In this document: piece by piece, positions 60,559 to 64,000 of the stretch
Numbering within the stretch: position 1 is the first letter of the stretch
Layout: every line of letters starts with the position of its first letter
Assembly (NCBI GenBank): GCA_030604405.1
Contig: JAUVVY010000016.1
Span: 1-64,000, forward strand
Direction of reading: 5' to 3'
Source of the DNA: a bacterium
GTDB taxonomy: Bacteria > Armatimonadota > Zipacnadia > Zipacnadales > UBA11051
DNA: 64,000 nt
Program-made: the position numbers and the translations under genes
The notes under the pieces: generated by a model
Database searches by the model: none
Told to the model about the DNA's origin: nothing
The model's input: only the letters and a program-made list of their open reading frames with translations

Positions 60559-60859
60559 GTACTGTGGCGACGCTCCAGTTGCCGGTGCTCTCGTCCTGGC
60601 ACAAATCCAGCGTCACTCCACAGGTGGTGATGACGCGGAAAAAGCGGCGATCGCCTTTGCCTTCCCACCACTTCCCGCGCCGCCGCCAGTGCCCGCCGAC
60701 CTGTCGAATTTCGTACAGCTTGCCGCGCCAGGTAAAGCGTCGGGGGAGGTCATATCCGGCAAAGAGCTCTGCTGCGTTCGGCGAAGCTTGCGTGTTACGA
60801 GATGAAGCCTCCGGAGTGGAGGGTAGTTTGTGCCTGAGTTGAAATTCGTGGCTTTGCAT
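60551..60859 (-). CDS. DUF6504-like small protein of the error-prone polymerase cassette
   Basis: A 102-residue protein starting MQSHEFQLRHKLPSTPEAS at the ATG at 60859, about 10 nt after AAGGGGG. The core PRRFTWRGKLYEIRQVGGHW, KWWEGKGDRRFFRVIT and LDLCQDESTGNWSVATVHD is the DUF6504 pattern (Trp-rich beta fold), a family found with dnaE2 and Y-family polymerases in many SOS cassettes. It overlaps dnaE2 by 8 nt and is transcribed from the LexA-type promoter. Its biochemical role is not known to me. A longer frame to 60919 starts inside the leader and is not used. Confidence 0.78.
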   Translation of the reverse strand: MQSHEFQLRHKLPSTPEASSRNTQASPNAAELFAGYDLPRRFTWRGKLYEIRQVGGHWRRRGKWWEGKGDRRFFRVITTCGVTLDLCQDESTGNWSVATVHD

Positions 60860-60909
60860 CTTGATTTTGCCCCCTTGTTTGCACAAATATATGCGCCTTT
60901 GCGTGCGCC

Positions 60910-60938
60910 ATTTTATCAAACATCCGTTCGATTGTCAA
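60910..60938 (-). promoter_or_regulatory. SOS-type promoter: LexA-like box inside the -35/-10 spacer
   Basis: Minus strand TTGACA (60938-60933), 17-nt spacer, TAAAAT (60915-60910). The spacer contains CGAACGGATGTTTG (60930-60917), which fits the Gram-positive/Cheo-box LexA consensus CGAAC-N4-GTTY. Repressor binding there would block RNA polymerase. The predicted start is near 60903, 44 nt before DUF6504. Confidence 0.75.
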
Positions 60939-61086
60939 GATAAAAAAAAGTTAGCTTTTAAGCACAATCTACAAGGACAAACACGTACACAAGATGAAAG
61001 CAACCGTAGCTATAACTCCAGCTCTATTTCGGCGAGAAATGTCGGCTGACGAGCGTTTCTGAATCACTCAAAGGAGAGAATTATCC

Positions 61087-62565
61087 ATGTCTCGACGCGT
61101 GTTCTTCTACGACGATCAGGACCTGGCCGCAAGGCACAATCTCAACCTGGTGTACGGCTCGGTGCGCAAGTTAGGCGTAGCGGACATGGAGTACCGGGAC
61201 TGCGACCAGGGCCGGCCCAATATCTTTTGTGGAAGTGTGGTGCCGCTGCCGCCAGGTGGCTACCGGCTGTACTACTCCTCCATAGCGCTGGAGGGGCTGA
61301 AGAATTTCCAGCTTGCTTTAGCTGAGTCGGCTGACGGCGTGACCTGGACCAAGCCGGACCTCGGGCAGATCCAGTATCACGACGGCGAGACCAACTGGAT
61401 TCTGCCGGAGGGCCTGACCGCCGAGCACAATCTCACCCAGCCGCAGGTGATGCTGCTGCCGGACGGCTCCTGGCGCATGTGGTTCTGGTGGCATGGCCAC
61501 GAATTCGGCCGCTGCATGTATGTGGCCGCCGCAAGCGATGACGGGATCAAGTGGCGGTGCATTGACCTGCAGATGCCGCATATCATGCACCCGTCGGATT
61601 GCGAACTGGGCCAGAACGCCCTGGTGGCCGGCCTGACCGATGCCAGTTCCGAGGACGAGTTCGGCGACCAGCGCACAATGGACTTCATGAAGGCCAAGCG
61701 GCTGCGCAGCAATGATGCGAATTTCGTGTATTACAACGAAGCGGACGGACTATTTGAGATGTACCAGGTGTGGCTGATACCGGTTGATGCAGCTACCGGG
61801 CGCATGACCCCGCACGACAACGCGCCGAGCGTGTTGCGCACCATTGCACGCCGCGAAAGCGCCGATGGCATCGTCTGGTCCGACCCGGAGATGTTGATTC
61901 TCGCCGATGAGCACGATCCGATGCACCAGCAGTTCTATTACCTGGCGGTGCACCGCGAAGGCGCCTGGAATATCGGGCTGCTGGGCAATTATCGCTGCTG
62001 GGAGCAGACGATGGACCTGGAGTTGTGCTTCAGCCGCGATACCCACCACTGGGTCCGGCCCCTGCGCGGTGGTTGGATACCCCGCGGCGGCGTTGACGAA
62101 ATAGACTACATGTCAATCTATCCGACCAGCCGCTTCATTGACGGGGGCGACACCTGGTTCGTGCTCTACAATGGCGGCAACATCAAGCACAACCGCAAGC
62201 TGCCCGAGGGCGTGACGGAGCGCCGTCAGGAGATCATGGCAGCCGAGGCGCCGAAGGGCCGCTTCGCCGGACTGAAACCGAGCGAGCGCACGGTCGGCAG
62301 TCTCATTCTCAAGCGCTTCAACCAGAGCGCCGAATGTATCACGGTCAATGGCGATATAAGGGGCCGCCTGCAGGCGGAATTGCGCGATCCCTATGACCGC
62401 CCGCTGCCCGGGTATGAACTCAATAGCTGTGTCCCGATCACCGGCGACTCGGCGTGCCACGTGCTGACCTGGGAGGGCGGCAGGACAAGCGCAGACTACC
62501 GCTACGATGTGGTAGGCTTGAGAATCGAGGTCGAGGACGGCACGATCTATTCAGTCGAAACCTGA
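61087..62565 (+). CDS. Five-bladed beta-propeller glycosidase-like protein (GH43/GH32 fold)
   Basis: A 492-residue cytoplasmic protein. Blades are recognisable by YRLYYSSIALEG, LAESADGVTWTKPDL, DGSWRMWFWWHGHEFGR, RRESADGIVWSDP and LCFSRDTHHWVRPLRGGWIPRGG; ESADGxxWxxP is the repeated propeller turn. Carboxylate residues for GH43-type hydrolysis cannot be assigned by eye. The last 80 residues form a C-terminal beta domain. ATG 61087 is 8 nt after AAGGAGAG. Gene-free 60939-61086 holds the divergent SOS promoter and no clear plus-strand promoter. Confidence 0.72.
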   Translation: MSRRVFFYDDQDLAARHNLNLVYGSVRKLGVADMEYRDCDQGRPNIFCGSVVPLPPGGYRLYYSSIALEGLKNFQLALAESADGVTWTKPDLGQIQYHDGETNWILPEGLTAEHNLTQPQVMLLPDGSWRMWFWWHGHEFGRCMYVAAASDDGIKWRCIDLQMPHIMHPSDCELGQNALVAGLTDASSEDEFGDQRTMDFMKAKRLRSNDANFVYYNEADGLFEMYQVWLIPVDAATGRMTPHDNAPSVLRTIARRESADGIVWSDPEMLILADEHDPMHQQFYYLAVHREGAWNIGLLGNYRCWEQTMDLELCFSRDTHHWVRPLRGGWIPRGGVDEIDYMSIYPTSRFIDGGDTWFVLYNGGNIKHNRKLPEGVTERRQEIMAAEAPKGRFAGLKPSERTVGSLILKRFNQSAECITVNGDIRGRLQAELRDPYDRPLPGYELNSCVPITGDSACHVLTWEGGRTSADYRYDVVGLRIEVEDGTIYSVET

Positions 62566-62568
62566 CCC

Positions 62569-62655
62569 GAAATTGGGGACAGTCACCCATTTCTCCAGAG
62601 GCGTACGAGTGGGACTTACAGAAATGGCAAGAAATGGGTGACTGTCCCCAATTTC
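62569..62655. repeat. 87-nt palindromic element, left copy
   Basis: Arms of 26 nt (62569-62594 and 62630-62655) are perfectly complementary: GAAATTGGGGACAGTCACCC then its complement, with a 35-nt loop. It starts 4 nt after the 61087 stop and abuts the stop codon of the 62656 gene. The loop is the reverse complement, with a few changes, of the loop at 63515-63555. Confidence 0.85.
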
Positions 62656-63471
62656 CTATTCTTGTCGCCATTCCGGCGGCTGCCACGAAAGCGCATGCAC
62701 CGAATACTCACCGCACCACTTGGCGTGGCCGTCACCGAACACAATATTGGCCCCGTTGTGGTGGCGGAAATCAAGCAAGTCGCGTCCGCCGGCAGCATTC
62801 CAGCCGCCGGTTGCATCAAAGGCAAGCGGCGTTTCACGCGGACTCGGTATCACTGCCATGGGCAGCATGTTCAAGCTGCCATTGTACGCGTACCCATTGT
62901 CTTGTTGCGGTGCGCTGGGGCATCTGAAAACTTCTCTATTCTTAATGTACGGGTACACTGCGTCACACCAGTTCTCCCGCATTGGCCAGACCTCGTAGTA
63001 GTCATTGGCATACATGTGCATGGCCAGACCTATTTGCTTCGTGTTGGACAGGCACGAGGCTTGCCTGGCCTTTTCGCGGGCTCTGCCGAAGACCGGGAAT
63101 AGAATGGCCGCCAGTATCGGAATAAACAGAATCATCAAGCCTGATAGGCAAATGCCAGCGATCGCCAGCTCCCGGCCACGAAGCCGCCCATCGCTTGAGC
63201 TAATCTGCGAAATCGCCAGAATGCCAAGCACCAGCCCCACCAGCCCCGTAAGTGGCCCCAGCAGGCCCAGTATCAATGAGGCGATCGCCAGCCCACTCAT
63301 ACGCGAGGGGTACTCGATTGCCGGCTCGGCTTTTGGCGGCTGCGGAGGTGGTGGCGGTGGCGGGAGTTGTGGTTCCGGGGTTGATGCGGCCGTGGCGGAA
63401 ATATCCGAGCCACACTGCTTGCAGAATCTGGCCTCCTCGGGATTCTCTGTACCACATTTTGGACATAACAC
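62656..63471 (-). CDS. Zinc-ribbon / DUF4190-like membrane / prepilin H-X9-DG fusion protein
   Basis: A 271-residue protein starting at GTG 63471, 8 nt after AAGGAGG. Order of parts: zinc ribbon (CPKCGTENPEEARFCKQCG, residues 3-21); proline-rich linker (about 33-45); two membrane segments of DUF4190 type (GLAIASLILGLLGPLTGLVG, about 58-110); then a prepilin-like helix FPVFGRAREKARQASCLSN and a DUF1559-type pseudopilin body ending RHHNGANIVFGDGHAKW. The pseudopilin region normally follows a type IV leader peptide; here it follows a membrane pair instead. The 87-nt palindromes flank it on both sides. The earlier in-frame ATG at 63510 lies inside the right palindrome and is not used. Confidence 0.75.
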   Translation of the reverse strand: MLCPKCGTENPEEARFCKQCGSDISATAASTPEPQLPPPPPPPQPPKAEPAIEYPSRMSGLAIASLILGLLGPLTGLVGLVLGILAISQISSSDGRLRGRELAIAGICLSGLMILFIPILAAILFPVFGRAREKARQASCLSNTKQIGLAMHMYANDYYEVWPMRENWCDAVYPYIKNREVFRCPSAPQQDNGYAYNGSLNMLPMAVIPSPRETPLAFDATGGWNAAGGRDLLDFRHHNGANIVFGDGHAKWCGEYSVHALSWQPPEWRQE

Positions 63472-63488
63472 TATCACTGCCTCCTTTT

Positions 63489-63575
63489 GAAATTGGGGAC
63501 AGTCACCCATTTCTTGCCATTTCTGTAAGCTCCACTCCTACTCCTCTGCAGACACGGGCGACTGTCCCCAATTTC
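63489..63575. repeat. 87-nt palindromic element, right copy
   Basis: Arms 63489-63508 and 63556-63575 pair with one mismatch, and the left arm is identical to the arm of the left copy over 26 nt. The loop resembles the inverted loop of the left copy (GCCATTTCTGTAAG block). It lies upstream of the fusion-gene start and 2 nt from the sialidase-like stop. Confidence 0.82.
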
Positions 63576-63577
63576 GC

Positions 63578-64000
63578 TCAGTCTTCGGCGTAGAACCAGT
63601 CAATGTCTATGCGGGCAACGTGCAGCCCATCGCGGGCGTGGTAGCTCATGATCGCCACATCGTCAATGAAGGTCACGCTCTGGTAGCCGTAGTCCTCAGT
63701 CCGGTCGCTGGCGATAGTGCGCTCGTTTTCCCAGGTCTCGCCGCTGTCGAAAGACAGCACCGACACCAGCGGATTGCGGCGGCCCTTGCCGTCACCGATG
63801 GTATTGCGAATCAGCAGCAGGTCGCGGCAGCGCTCACGCGGAATGCGGTGCAAGCTCAGGGCCGTGGCATTCGGCGGGGCGCTGAGTTCGGGCAGGACCT
63901 CGCCGTCGTACCAGGTCTCGCCATCGTCGGCGGAATAGGCCCGGCCCATATAGCCGCTGTAGGTGCGGAACATCATCAGCAGACGCCCGTCGTCGAGCAG
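63578..64000 (-). CDS. Sialidase-like beta-propeller protein, 5' end beyond window
   Basis: The C-terminal 140 codons of a minus-strand frame open to the window edge (LLDDGRLLMMFRTYSGYMGR). Two Asp-box motifs, SADDGETWYDG and SFDSGETWENE, and propeller strands GYQSVTFIDDVAIMSYHAR mark a BNR/sialidase-like six-bladed propeller. The catalytic N-terminal portion is not visible, so activity cannot be judged. It is the upstream neighbour of the fusion gene, separated by the right palindrome. Confidence 0.75.
   Translation of the reverse strand: MLDDGRLLMMFRTYSGYMGRAYSADDGETWYDGEVLPELSAPPNATALSLHRIPRERCRDLLLIRNTIGDGKGRRNPLVSVLSFDSGETWENERTIASDRTEDYGYQSVTFIDDVAIMSYHARDGLHVARIDIDWFYAED

Noticed and set aside
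63466-63510. ATG at 63510 as start of the fusion gene
   Set aside because: It lies in the arm of the right palindrome; the GTG at 63471 has AAGGAGG at the right distance and starts directly at the zinc ribbon.

Overview
The window looks like a GC-rich diderm bacterium with lipopolysaccharide. It carries KDO synthesis genes (kdsB, kdsA, kdsD), a heptose-phosphate adenylyltransferase, an LptF/G-type permease and an LptD-like barrel, plus the mreBCD shape genes. The prepilin-like segment at 62656-63471 (an FPVFGRAREKARQ core followed by an H-X9-DG tail) and the many predicted glycan-active enzymes fit an uncultured Armatimonadota-type genome. Planctomycete- or Lentisphaerae-like lineages are not excluded; the assignment is inference from gene style only.

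Layout. 1-2600 (minus): trigger factor, running off the left edge, preceded by seven tRNA genes behind a near-consensus promoter. 2700-17994 (plus): a dense housekeeping block with an unknown conserved protein, AmrS-type radical SAM enzyme, Maf, MreBCD, heptose/KDO genes, a metallophosphatase, CoaX, Dus, an acyl-ACP-reductase-like pair, LysS and a UbiA-family prenyltransferase. 17979-29821 is mixed: a polytopic GT-C-like protein, a ceramidase-like protein, an amidase, secreted unknowns, a MobA-like remnant, an NfnAB pair whose alpha subunit seems to start at AUC, and three tandem secretin-like proteins. 29978-49535 (nearly all plus) is a catabolic island: sugar isomerase-like, creatininase, DUF4091, FGGY kinase, M55 and M28 peptidases, an alpha/alpha-barrel protein, two TolB-like propellers, a Gfo/Idh/MocA oxidoreductase with a truncated duplicate, and a GH95-like protein. 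49536-50650 has no protein gene; it holds an IS remnant, a candidate terminated structured RNA and a palindromic repeat. 50651-57167 (plus): LptF/G, LptD, DUF4129, DUF4350 and MoxR in a tightly overlapping operon. 57334-60859 (minus): DUF6504 plus a DnaE2-like polymerase under a promoter whose spacer contains a LexA-type box. 61087-64000: a propeller glycosidase-like protein, a zinc-ribbon/prepilin fusion gene flanked by inverted 87-nt palindromic elements, and a partial sialidase-like gene.

The most unusual signals are (1) a dispersed repeat whose flanks are conserved while its hairpin stem changes completely yet stays paired, (2) the LexA box buried in the DUF6504-dnaE2 promoter, (3) the inverted 87-nt palindromes around one gene, (4) three tandem minimal secretins, (5) the AUC start of nfnA, and (6) a segmental duplication that left a truncated oxidoreductase. 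All coordinates come from reading the sequence; no database or folding program was run.
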